DNA of 64,000 nucleotides from Acanthornis magna (lineage: Eukaryota > Chordata > Aves > Passeriformes > Acanthizidae). The notes beneath the pieces are model-generated. The model ran no database searches, was not told the origin of the DNA, and was given only the letters and a program-made list of their open reading frames with translations. Below, piece by piece: positions 50,801 through 64,000 of the stretch; the first letter of the stretch is position 1; every line of letters begins with the position of its first letter. The stretch lies in the NCBI GenBank assembly GCA_036785705.1, contig JAWUZG010000015.1, forward strand, positions 4,727,001-4,791,000, in the 5' to 3' direction. Both the position numbers and the translations under genes were made by a program.

Positions 50801-53800
50801 GGCAGTGGGAGCTGCCCCAGCATGCCCAGGGGCTAATGTTAAAAGGGCACATTTTGAGGAGTGCTGAGCCAGAAGGCTGTTTTGGGGAAGCATTGCCCTG
50901 TGGCTCCAGGTAGTCCTGGTGGCCAAGAGCTCCAGCTCCTAGTGCCATTCCAGCTCGACATCAGAGTTTCCCTGCCCAGCATTGTCTCTTCCCAGCCCCA
51001 CGGGCACTCCTGCCCTTGGAAGCATTTCCTTTCAGTTTCCTTCTCCTGGACTTGGCAGGAGGAGAGCGGTGCCCTCATCACCTGTCTGGGAGAAGCCAGC
51101 TTCAGGTTAACACAGGCCAAAGGCTTTGTGTGCCTTGGAAAGCATTTGCTGGAGCTGGTTGGGCAATTCCTGGCTTTGGCTGGTGTCCTGATGCTGGAAG
51201 TGCAGGCTTGAGTCAGGCTGGGAGGCACTGGGAGGCATCCCTGCTCCGACCCAGAGCAGCATCAGCAGTCAGGCTGCACAGCACTCAGCCAGCTTTGAGC
51301 ATCTCCTGCTGGGGATCCCACCACCACTCCAGGCTCTGTCCCTGTGCTGGACCACCCTCAGGCTGAGAAAGCTTTGTTTCCCCTTCTCTAATTGTTGGAT
51401 GCCCTTATAGTGCAGAAAGGATGCACCCGCATGCTGATGGATCCTAAGACATGGCCCTGTCGGTCCTCTGCTGCAGTGCAGTGATGGGGATGTGACAAGG
51501 TGTGGCAATGGCCACCTTCCCTTCTCACATCTCTCAGTGGAGAAAAGGCTTAAAACTGAGTGCTCAGCTTAGCTCCAGCATGCACAACTTGCAGCACATT
51601 CCGCTTCCTTCGTTCAGCTGCTTGCATTGTTTCAGGGAGATAAGACTTGTGGCTTTCTCCTGCCAGCCTTACACAAGATGGTGCTTGGGGGTGCCCAGTG
51701 TCAGGATGCCCCTGCCCTTTTCTGGTTTTGGGGTGCTGTAGGGGGTAGGGGCGGCATAGCCTGCAGCTCTGGGTGGCCACTGGTGTTGGCAGAGCTGTTG
51801 CCCGTCATCCCAGCAAGCCAAAATCTGCCAGTGGAGGGACTGACCCTGCGATGGCAGTGACAGCTCAAGCTCCCTGCATGCTCCCAGTGTGCATGTTTGG
51901 AGTTTCCCAGTTTCTTGGCCACATGAACATCCAGAATGTGCTTGTGTTCTTCTCAGAGGTTTGTTTTGGTCTTTTAAACTCCCTGTTTTGACATGTCTTT
52001 TCGGAGGCGTTTTGCATCGCTCCTGACCGTGACTCTCCCCCGTGCTTAGGGGGAGTGAATTTGGATGGTTGATCTAATTATCCTTTCCCCTTTTTGTGAC
52101 GCACTGGCCTCTGCTGTCTTGGGCTGTGGAGCTTTAATTAAGATGGTTTTCATTTTAACGGGAGTTGACAGGGTCAGATAGGAGGGGTTGGGACTTATAT
52201 CTGTGGGGAGTGTGCAGCTGGGCCCCCGCACAGCAGCTGCCCTGCTCTCCCTACTCCAGCCATTCCTTCCTGTGGAAGAGCTCTCCATCAGCTGGGGGGA
52301 GCCAGGGGATGTCTGGAGTGCCTGAGCTGAGGTGCCTTCGACATGCAGTTCCTGGGTGAAGCAGAGATCCCAGACAGGCACTGGGGACACCTGCCTGTGA
52401 CTTCTTCTGTCCCCAGATCAGAGCTGAGAGATGAAGTGAGCATCTCTGCATTGCCCCTCCCGGTTTAGGAATCAGTGCAGGTGAGAAATGAGTGTCCTTG
52501 TGGAGGAGAAGGGCTGGAGGCACAACCCAGATGTGTCAGCTGGGCAGGGAGAGGGTCTGCAGCATCACATCCCACTTTTGGGGCTGGGGGAGCAGCTCCC
52601 CCTTTTCCCAGCTCCTGGAACTCATTGCAGTGAGGCTGGTCCCAGCCTGGCAGAGACAAGCCTGTGTTCCTTGTCTTGTACTGAGCAAAGTCTGATGGCA
52701 TGGGACACGGGACAGGAATTGCTTTTTCTGTAGTGGACACAGTGACTGGCTGTACTCGGGTGGCAGAGGGGATGGTGGGCTGAGCTGGGGCAGCAGGGCT
52801 GTCCCCAAAGCACCAGGGGCTGTGCTGCTGCTCGCTGATCCCCAGCTGTGATGCTTGCCGTGGGAAAGGGCAAAACCAGGAGCATCCCGTGGGACAGAGG
52901 GGGAAACTGTTGTGTGAGCATATCCGGGGCTGTGTGTCCTACCAAAATGTGGGGAGGGAGCAGAGAACGATGCGGGGAAGGGGACAGGGTGCCACCTTAA
53001 GGTGATTAAAAGACCACCTCGATGTGGTTACAGGAGCGCTGACCAAGCTGGGACTTCACCCGCGGCCCTGACCCTGCTCTCTGGGGGACACGGGGGATGG
53101 CAGAGTGCCCTTTGGCTGCCTCCAACCTGGGACCTCTGGTTTAATGGCACCCCTTGTAGGCAGCTTCCATTGGTCCTGCACGGATCTGCCCCGGCTGGCC
53201 CCTGGTCCTGCTGGGAGGGGGCTGGTTGTGTGCCAAGGGGATGGAGGGGCTGGGTGTGTTTGGGACCGCTGGTCTGTGCCTCTCCCTGTCCCCGATGCCG
53301 GCTGCCATGGGCTGGGTGCCGCCAGGCTGCTTTGTCTCGCCCGCCGTCCCGCACGCTTCATTTTTCAGTCTGGTGTGAGACAGTTGCCGTGATTAATCTC
53401 ACCGGGGCTCTGCGAGCCGAGGGCACGGCTCAGCTCGCCTCCCTCCATCAGTGGGTGGGTGCTGGTGCTCCCAGCCCCTCGCCCAGCTCTCCCCAGGACC
53501 CCCCCGTCCTGCCTGCCGGCAGTGCCACTCAGCACCCCCCGGCTCCGGAGCAGCCCCAAGGGCAGCGCTTGTTTTGCCGGAGATGTTTCCCTCCCCAAGG
53601 CTCGGTGTCTGGTGTTGGGCCCCAGCCTGTCGCGGCATTTCCCAAGGTTTCTGCCTCCGCTGTGTTTTGTCTGCTCCCAATCAGTGTCTTTTGTTAGTGT
53701 CTTTGCAAAGCCGATAAGATCGCTCCCCCTCACTGTCAGCCTGCCCGTGCCACGGCCATTGTATCCTTGAGCGATCCAGGCGCAGCGGAAAGCAGCCGGA

Positions 53801-54468
53801 GCGGGACTCGCCGGGAGCTGCCGGCTCCCCTCGCTGTCGCCTTTGCGAGAGCATCTCTCCGCTGGGAGGTAGGGCAGAGGATGGAGCCTTTTTCTGCCAC
53901 CCAACTTGCCAATTAATTTCTGGGGGGAGACAGCCTGGAGCGCGGGTGTTGGAGGCGTGGGGATGCTGGGAAGTCCAGGTGGCATTTCCAGCGCCGGCAG
54001 CGGAGGACGGGGATGCCGCTCTCTCGCGTGCCGTGATCTGATCCGAGCTGAGTTGTGCAGCCGAGTGTGCTTCATTTTTAATTGCTTTTGGAGAGGGGAG
54101 GGCGGGGTTGGCCTCTCCTTGCTGCGGCCTCTGCCCCGGGCAGGTTGCATGGCTGAGCTCAGCCCTGGCACCCTCCCCTCTGGCTAGGGAGGAATGGGGG
54201 GCCAGAAAGACCCCAAATGCAGAGCCAGCAGCACACGGAGGTAGGTGAGGGTGGCAGTGCTGGCCAGTTGTCAGCCTGGCTATGGCTGTGCCAGTGATAT
54301 GCTGGTGAGGATGGCAGCCCCACTGTCGAGCAAGCAGCAGGACCATACCAGGCTGTGCCAGATGTGCCAGGGAGTGCCAGGCTGCTGCCACAGCAGCCAC
54401 CTTCAGCCACCAAACAGCCAAATCTGTCACCGTGAGGTTGCTAGTGCATCCATCCCCCAGGGACCCCG

Positions 54469-54496
54469 ACCCCTTCCCCTTCCCCTTCCCCTTCCC
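54469..54496 (+). repeat. (CCCCTT)n pyrimidine repeat
   Basis: Four to five copies of CCCCTT form a homopyrimidine stretch. A simple repeat in SRC intron 1. Confidence 0.8.
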
Positions 54497-54927
54497 TATC
54501 AGAGCTGCTCCGGTGTGTGGTTGACCCCACGCTGAGGCATTTTTAAGTTTTCCTCGTGGCTTTTTTCACCCTTTTCGGTCTAATCATGATTGTGGCCTCA
54601 CAGCATGAGCCCGTGTCACAGCATGCCCGGGTGGCAGGGACACAGGCACCACGTGTGTACGCGGCGCAGCTTTATTTGTATGTGCTGCAGCCTGGAGTTG
54701 GGGCTGCAGCTTCCCCCCTCCATCCCGCTGTGCAATCATTACCAGCCAGTATTTGTCAAGTACAAATTACAAACTATTCAACGTCTTAAAGAGCTGTCAG
54801 TCAGCTCCCACTCATTATCCTAATCAAATGCACTAAAAATAGTGACAAAACTTATTAGCAGGGGGAAGGGGAGGCCATGAAAACAAACCTTCGGTGGGGC
54901 ACGGCCCCTGCGTGCAGACACTGGGAG

Positions 54928-54991
54928 GTTCCCCTTATATGAGGTGTGAAACCCGGGATGTTCCCCTTGGATGAGGTGTGAAACCTGGGCT
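54928..54991. repeat. 32-bp tandem duplication
   Basis: GTTCCCCTTATATGAGGTGT plus GAAACCCGGGAT is followed directly by a copy reading GTTCCCCTTGGATGAGGTGT plus GAAACCTGGGCT. Four mismatches separate the copies. Confidence 0.85.
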
Positions 54992-55699
54992 CCAGCTGGG
55001 ACAGGAACCTCTTGGGGTGCTATTTGGGGCGGTGAAGTGGGGTCTGAATCACCTCTATGCAGGAACCCCTCGAGGGTGGCTGAAGCGTCTGCCCAGGACT
55101 GGGCGAGCAGGGCTGGTTAGAGAGGGAATTTCCTTTCTGTAAGAGAAGAGGGAGCAGTTCCTGCAGGATCTGGGGCTGGAAAAGGGTGGTAAAGCCAGGT
55201 GAGGGGTTGCCCTGGCTCTGCAGGGCCATGTCCTGCTCTGCTTTCCACCTGACACTCTGTCCCAAGCCACTGCTGCTAAGTGTCCCCCCATCACACACAC
55301 TTGTGACAGAAAACCGTCCTTTTAAAAAAAATATAGCTAAAATATGCTTTTGTGGATGAGTCAGGGCTTGAGCAGCACAGGTTGCTCGCATACCTTGTGC
55401 ATGGTTTGTGCCACAGCATTTGTCTCTGCTCTTGGGGATGGAGCAGATGATTCGTCCTGGGGGACAAGGTCTCTAGTTGGTGGCCGACCATCCCTGCCAC
55501 AGGTCGTGGCTGTCCGGAGATGGAGCAACAGGGCTGGAAATGCTGGTGTGCCCGGAGGAACTGGCTTTGCTTTTCCCCTGAAAAATCCCTTGGTGGGCTG
55601 GGGGTATCTGTGCTCCCCTTCCACTCTGGGACATCTCTCGGGGCGGCTCCAGCCGCCTTCTCTCCCATCCCCAGTGGGTTTGATGAAGTGGAGCAGAGA

Positions 55700-56420
55700 A
55701 TCATCCCCTCTTCACACATGAGAGATCAGAGCGAGCGGGTGCGAGCTGCCGGCCCCGCGCCGGAGGGATGGCGAGGAGGAGGAGGAGGACGAAGGCAGCC
55801 CTGGGCACCGGGCCGTGGCGTGGCGGAGCGGGTGTCGGGGCGCGGGGCCGCCGCGGCTGCTGACGCTCCCTCTCCTCGCAGGCTGCAGCGGGAGCTGAGC
55901 TGAGTTCGCCGGCAGCCCCTCCCCACCCCGCGGCCAGGCTGTAGCCGAAAGCACCGGTAAGACATCGCCCGTGGTCCGGGGAGGGGGGACCGGGCTGCTT
56001 TACCTTCTGGGGGGGCTCGGAGCTGTAGCGCCGGTGCTCTGCCGCAGCCCTGGAGCATCCCCGGCCGGGCTGGGGTCCGGCTGCGGCTGCAGAAGGCAAA
56101 GCCCTCCCTGTGTGCTCCCCACGGCCGAGCTGAGGCCTCGCAACTCGTGCCGGTGGTGGCTGGAGATGTGCCGCTGGCGCTGCCCCCGGAGCGGAAAGCA
56201 GGGAGTTCCTGCAGGCTGCGACGTGCCCGGGGTGCTAATCCCCGCCGCAGGAAAGCTGCCTGTCCGCCGCCTCGCCTCGCCTCGCATCGCCTCGCATCGC
56301 TCCGAGCCGGGCACAGGCAGCGCTGGCCGTGCTCCAGCCCTCCGCACAAGCCTGGCGAGGGGGACAGGGGCGGTCCTGCTGAAAGCCAAGGCAGTGGCCG
56401 GGATGGGGAGCGATGCTGAG
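55700..56420 (+). promoter_or_regulatory. SRC: Second CpG island in SRC, around a noncoding exon
   Basis: A second GC- and CpG-rich region surrounds the candidate exon at 55,882-55,956, about 3.5 kb upstream of the coding start. Its size and CpG density suggest an alternative promoter. This is an inference from composition only. Confidence 0.45.
55882..55956 (+). other. SRC: SRC noncoding exon (5' UTR)
   Basis: A 75-nt segment between a fine acceptor, CTCCCTCTCCTCGCAG, and the donor CACCG|GTAAGA. It has stop codons in all relevant frames ahead of the coding exon, consistent with 5' UTR. It lies in a CpG island and may be spliced from the 43,410 exon or follow a local start site. Confidence 0.6.
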
Positions 56421-59400
56421 CCCCCCATCCCAGCACTGTCAGCTGTGAAAAGCATGGGAGCAGGGAAATATCCCACTGGGCATCAGCCAGGCTGCCCTGG
56501 CTGGGTGGTGGTGGTGCTGAGCATCCCTGCAGCCTGCTGCATGTAGAAATGCTGTATTTATTAGACATAAATTTATTAGACGTATACACAGCATAGCTGC
56601 TGGCAATGGGTATTTTTTGCAGTCTGGCTGCTCTGATGCTGTCCCACAGCTCCCAGTGACAGTGCTGGGCTGTGCTGGGTGCCACCACACGGGGTGGGTG
56701 GGCTCACCTGCTTCCTTCTCTGCCCTTTGACTCCGGGGGGGTTTCACTTACGACTCTGCCAGAGGCAGGGGGGTCTCTCCCTGGTGCCTCCCGAGGACCT
56801 GAGTGCACAGCACATTCCTGCTGTCATTAATCACTCCTTTGCCAGGCTCTTGCACAACCCTGCATTCTCCCAGGGGAATCTGCACCCTTTCCTTGCCGGC
56901 TGCCAAGGGATTTCTCAGGCCCCTCTCCTCCGTGGGGACAGGTGGAGAGCCAAAGGGCTAAAGCCACATGGTTGTGTTGGCTGAGTTACCGGGGCCTTGG
57001 AGTGGGGATGGTGTGAGGCTGCCAGTGCCTCTGGGCACAGTTTGGAGCTGCCAGCCTGCGTTTTGCACTGGCCTGATTGAAGTCAGAGCGTGCAGGTATT
57101 TAAATGCAAAGCAACACCATGGTTTGGAGTGGGGCTCACTGCTCTGCTGCCCCTTCCCCAGAGGGCTGTGGGCTCATGCCTCTTCCTCCTCCTCCTCCAT
57201 CTTTGGCTCCTGCAGCCAAAGTCCTGACAGCTGGATTGGGCCCTGTCAGAGCATCATGTCCCAATGACCAGCACAGACAGCAAAGCCCTTGCCTGGGAGG
57301 GTCAGCACCCCGGTGCAGGGTGGGAGCTCTCCCTGCCCAAACCATTGCATGAGGAGGGATGAACTCACAGTTCCTGGTGTCCCTGGCCAGGATGTGCCTG
57401 GAAGCTGCACTTTCTGTGCCCACAGGCTCACAGGTGTGAAGGCAAGGACCCCCTGTTTTAGGGAAGTGCCTGGGGGATCCACTCTCCCTTCTTTGTGCTC
57501 TGCTCCTGGCTAATCTCTGGGCATATTTACAATTTTATACCCTGATTTTCTCAGCACGCTGATAAATAATTTTCTGACCCAGGCTCAGAAAATGTGCTTG
57601 GGGGACACTTGTGTCCCAGAAGTGCTGCTAAATCCACCATCCTGGCTGGGGTGTTTTCCTGCCTGGGGAAGTGCTGCTTCCAGGGGAAACTCTGAGCAGC
57701 TCTACTCTTGCTCACGGTCCCGTGGGGAGTCACAAGCCACACGGTCACAGCCCCACCATGCCCCACTTTTCTCCCTGCACTGCCACTGGCATTCCGGGAG
57801 CACCAGTGAGTGCCAGAGCCCCGGGCAGAGGTGAGCGAGGGGCTGGCTGGGGACAGGGACAGGGAGGTGGGGGCTCCTTGTCATCACTCATAAGGTCCTG
57901 CTCTCCCCTGCAGTTCTGCTTCTCTGCAACAAGCTTTAAAACTGCATTTATTTACGAGACAGACTCCTTCCCCCTGTCTGCAGGATCTGCCTCTGGATTG
58001 CCAGCAGTGGCCATTTGCAAGTCCATAGCTTTTATTTGACCCTTATTTGCTTTGAGACCCCCACAGCCTGGCACAGATATGGGTGGGCTGAGTCCTGTGG
58101 CAGATAGAGGCATAGTCCCTCCTCATCACCTGCATCCACAGGAGGAAGGACAGCTCTTCTGCCCACTGGAGTGGCTGCTGGAGTCATACCCAGCCCAAAA
58201 AAAATCAGTTTATTACATTTCCCAAACCCTGGCAGGATCTTAGCCTGCCGGCTTGGGTCATGCAAGGACACTGCTGGTCCTCTGTGCAGTGTGGGAGCTG
58301 GAAAACAGTAGATGGAAATTGTGTCTTTTGGGAAATAAGCCCTGATCGTCAGGCAAAGCCCTCACTGTGGGAGGGGAGCTGAGGGGGACAGGGAGCAGAA
58401 CTTGTGCCCGGCACCCCTCGGCTTTCCCACAGCAGGAGCCGAGAGCTCTGCCCCACTGGCACTGGGGCTGTGCAGGCTGCTGGGGCTGCCCATGCCTCTG
58501 GGGGCTCAGCCCCAGTTTCTCTCCAAAGCTGGGCTAGAAAAACCCTCTGCTGGATGAGGCTGAGCCCTCCCAAAGCCTCACGGGTGGCTGTGTCCAGGTC
58601 TGCACCCTGTGGGCAGCAGCTGCCTCCTCTGCTGCTTCCCTGCTTGTGTTCTCTTATCAGAGATGCTCTCCTCCCGGGTTGTCTCCACCTCCCTTTTCCC
58701 TCCTGCCATGCATGATCTAGCCTAAATATTTCCTTCCATAGCTTCAGGACACTGCTGGGTATCCTGCCATCTTTGGAGACTGCAAATAATTCCCTGCCTT
58801 CATTTATGTCATTACCTTGAAGGTATTTATAGAGTGTGGTCTTGAGTGGAAAGGAAGGCTATATATAAACTATTTGACTATATATAAAGGCGAGATCCCT
58901 TGGTCCTTAGCTGCAAACTGCCTGAAACTGCTCCTGATTTAAACTTTTATCCCTTTTGCTGCATGTTTTGGACTTCAAAGGTCCGTCTTCAGTACTTAAA
59001 TCCCCATCCTGGTAGAAACTTGCATGTAGGAGGAGATGTCTGGATGTGACTGAGCTATGTCCCGTGGCAGATGCCTGGCCCCAGAGCTGCCAGTCTCAGC
59101 ACAGATCCAGGTTCCACGCTTGGCATCGTTGCTCTTTACTCCCACGGCTCAGCGTGCTTCCCTTTGCTCCCAGAGCGTGTCCTGGCAGTTTCGCTGGCTG
59201 CTGTGGCCACACAGGAGGTGTCTCGGTGTTAATGAGGGGCAATGGTATCCCAGGGCAAGGGCAGGATGGCCAGCCTGCCCAGCAGCTGCTGCTTGAACAG
59301 ACTCCAGAGGTTCTTTCATTTCCTGGTGGGCAGGCATCTGTCACTCGAGCCCTGGGAAACAACTTCTTATTAACAATAATAATTATGATAATAATAATAA

Positions 59401-59433
59401 TAGAAGCCCTCTGTATGTCTGTGTCTCCTCCAG
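55957..59433 (+). other. SRC: SRC intron before the coding exons
   Basis: A 3.5-kb intron from GTAAGA to GTCTCCTCCAG. A short AAT-type trinucleotide repeat lies at 59,374-59,402 close to the acceptor. No further exon is recognised. Confidence 0.7.
59374..59402 (+). repeat. AAT/ATA trinucleotide repeat
   Basis: An imperfect run AATAATAATTATGATAATAA continuing with TAATAATAG, 30-60 nt upstream of the SRC start-codon exon. It falls in the branch-point region of that intron. Confidence 0.85.
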
Positions 59434-59442
59434 CCCGGGACC

Positions 59443-59683
59443 ATGGGGAGCAGCAAGAGCAAACCCAAAGACCCCAGCCAGCGCCGGCGCAGCCTGGAGC
59501 CCACCGAGAACACCCACCATGGGGGTTACCCAGCCTCGCAGACACCCAGCAAGGCGGCTGCTCCCGATGCCCACCGCACCCCCAGCCGCTCCTTCGGGAC
59601 CATGGCTGCTGAACCCAAGCTCTTTGGAGGCTTCAACACCTCTGACACGGTCACCTCGCCGCAGCGTGCCGGGGCGCTGGCTG
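59443..59683 (+). CDS. SRC: SRC exon with start codon: unique domain
   Basis: The exon begins at 59,434 after CTCCTCCAG; ATG at 59,443 lies in a strong context (GGACCATGG). It encodes residues 1-80 and the first base of G81. Gly2 with SSKSKPKD is the N-myristoylation and membrane signal; RRRS17L is the protein kinase A site; T34-P, T46-P and S72-P are the Cdk1 sites, all at the chicken residue numbers. F-G-G-F-N and [13 protein letters not shown] follow as in other Src proteins. Differences from chicken as I remember it include [10 protein letters not shown] and the SKAAAPDA segment. The donor is GGCTG|GTCCGT, a poor 5' splice site. Reading past it gives a false stop at 59,773. Confidence 0.96.
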
Positions 59684-59896
59684 GTCCGTGTGGGCTGGGG
59701 CTCGGCAGGGTGGGGAGGGTCTCACTTGGGTCTTTGTGGGTTTGGGTCCAGCTTCTTGGGGTCTCGGGCTTTTGAGGGGCTCTGGGCTTGGGGGAGAAGC
59801 AGATCTGTGTGTTATGGGCTGGTGGGAGGGGAGGGTCCCTGGTGAGGGGCACCCAGCGCTGTTCCACGGCCGCACCCATGGCTGTGCCCCTCCTGA

Positions 59897-60464
<568 letters not shown>

Positions 60465-60482
60465 GAGAAAAGTGGACGTCAG
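60465..60482 (+). CDS. SRC: SRC neuronal N1 microexon, 18 nt
   Basis: An 18-nt exon GAGAAAAGTGGACGTCAG between TGTCATTTAG and GTGTGT. Joined to the AC of the preceding exon and the G of the following one it inserts RKVDVR in the n-Src loop of the SH3 domain (VNNT-RKVDVR-EGDWW), the same six residues as the chicken and mammalian N1 insert as I recall. It is skipped in most tissues and included in neurons, where it lowers affinity for usual SH3 ligands and raises kinase activity. Phase matches on both sides. Confidence 0.95.

Positions 60483-64000
<3,518 letters not shown>

Larger units (their letters stand above)
43411..55881 (+). other. SRC: SRC 5'-UTR intron 1
   Basis: A 12.5-kb intron if the exons at 43,410 and 55,882 are joined. 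It holds a GC-rich degenerate repeat just after the donor, a 12-bp tandem repeat (44,164), a GGAT microsatellite (47,812), a short CR1 tail (46,958) and a 32-bp duplication (54,928). Many GC-driven ORFs run on both strands without recognisable motifs. Additional noncoding exons or an alternative promoter could be hidden here. Confidence 0.55.

Noticed and set aside
53365..54171. 268-codon minus-strand ORF in SRC intron 1
   Set aside because: No recognisable protein family, overlapping equally long frames on the other strand; GC-rich noncoding sequence.
55726..56688. 320-codon minus-strand ORF over the second SRC CpG island
   Set aside because: Antisense to a spliced exon, low-complexity arginine/alanine/proline content, no conserved motif.
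59443..59775. Truncated 110-residue SRC-like protein from continuous reading of the start exon
   Set aside because: Reading past 59,683 enters the intron; the spliced frame continues in the exon at 59,913.

Overview
The window is vertebrate genomic DNA, almost certainly from a bird. Genes are split by short introns with GT..AG boundaries, the interspersed repeats recognisable by eye are CR1 LINE pieces, and the gene order RPN2 > GHRH (opposite strand) > MANBAL > SRC is the amniote order known from human chromosome 20q and chicken chromosome 20. The SRC unique domain has the chicken residue numbering but differs from chicken c-Src as I remember it at several positions, so a non-galliform bird is likely. 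There are no prokaryotic, plasmid or phage features.

Layout. (1) 1-10,085, plus strand: the 3' part of RPN2 (ribophorin II, oligosaccharyltransferase subunit). Seven constitutive coding exons, one 48-nt in-frame cassette exon at 7175-7222 and the terminal exon at 9723 can be read through splice to splice, giving about 266 C-terminal residues; the 5' part lies left of the window. (2) 14,030-20,343, minus strand: a complete GHRH gene with a TATA promoter, a noncoding first exon and five coding exons encoding a 172-residue prepro-hormone. Its dibasic sites predict GHRH(1-27)-amide and GHRH(1-47), an upstream cryptic peptide and a C-terminal related peptide. (3) 26,740-32,957, plus strand: MANBAL, an 85-residue single-pass membrane protein, driven from a CpG island that carries an unusual array of GTTGC(C/T)A motifs and duplicated ETS-like palindromes. 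(4) 42,780 to the right edge, plus strand: the 5' half of SRC, with a CpG-island promoter region, two candidate noncoding exons, the exon for the unique domain (start codon 59,443), two SH3 exons and the 18-nt neuronal N1 microexon between them. SH2 and kinase exons lie beyond the window.

RPN2 and GHRH are convergent; GHRH and MANBAL are divergent. The four genes share no pathway and are linked by ancestral synteny. About 90% of the window is intron or intergenic DNA with old CR1 fragments, short tandem repeats and spurious ORFs.

Points most worth a second look: the PACAP-like remnant in the GHRH C-terminal exon, the neuronal Src microexon with pyrimidine-rich control sequence but no nearby TGCATG, the RPN2 cassette exon, and the RFX-half-site-like array upstream of MANBAL. 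No wholly new biological system was found. Exon calls come from translation by eye and splice-site logic; no database search was run.
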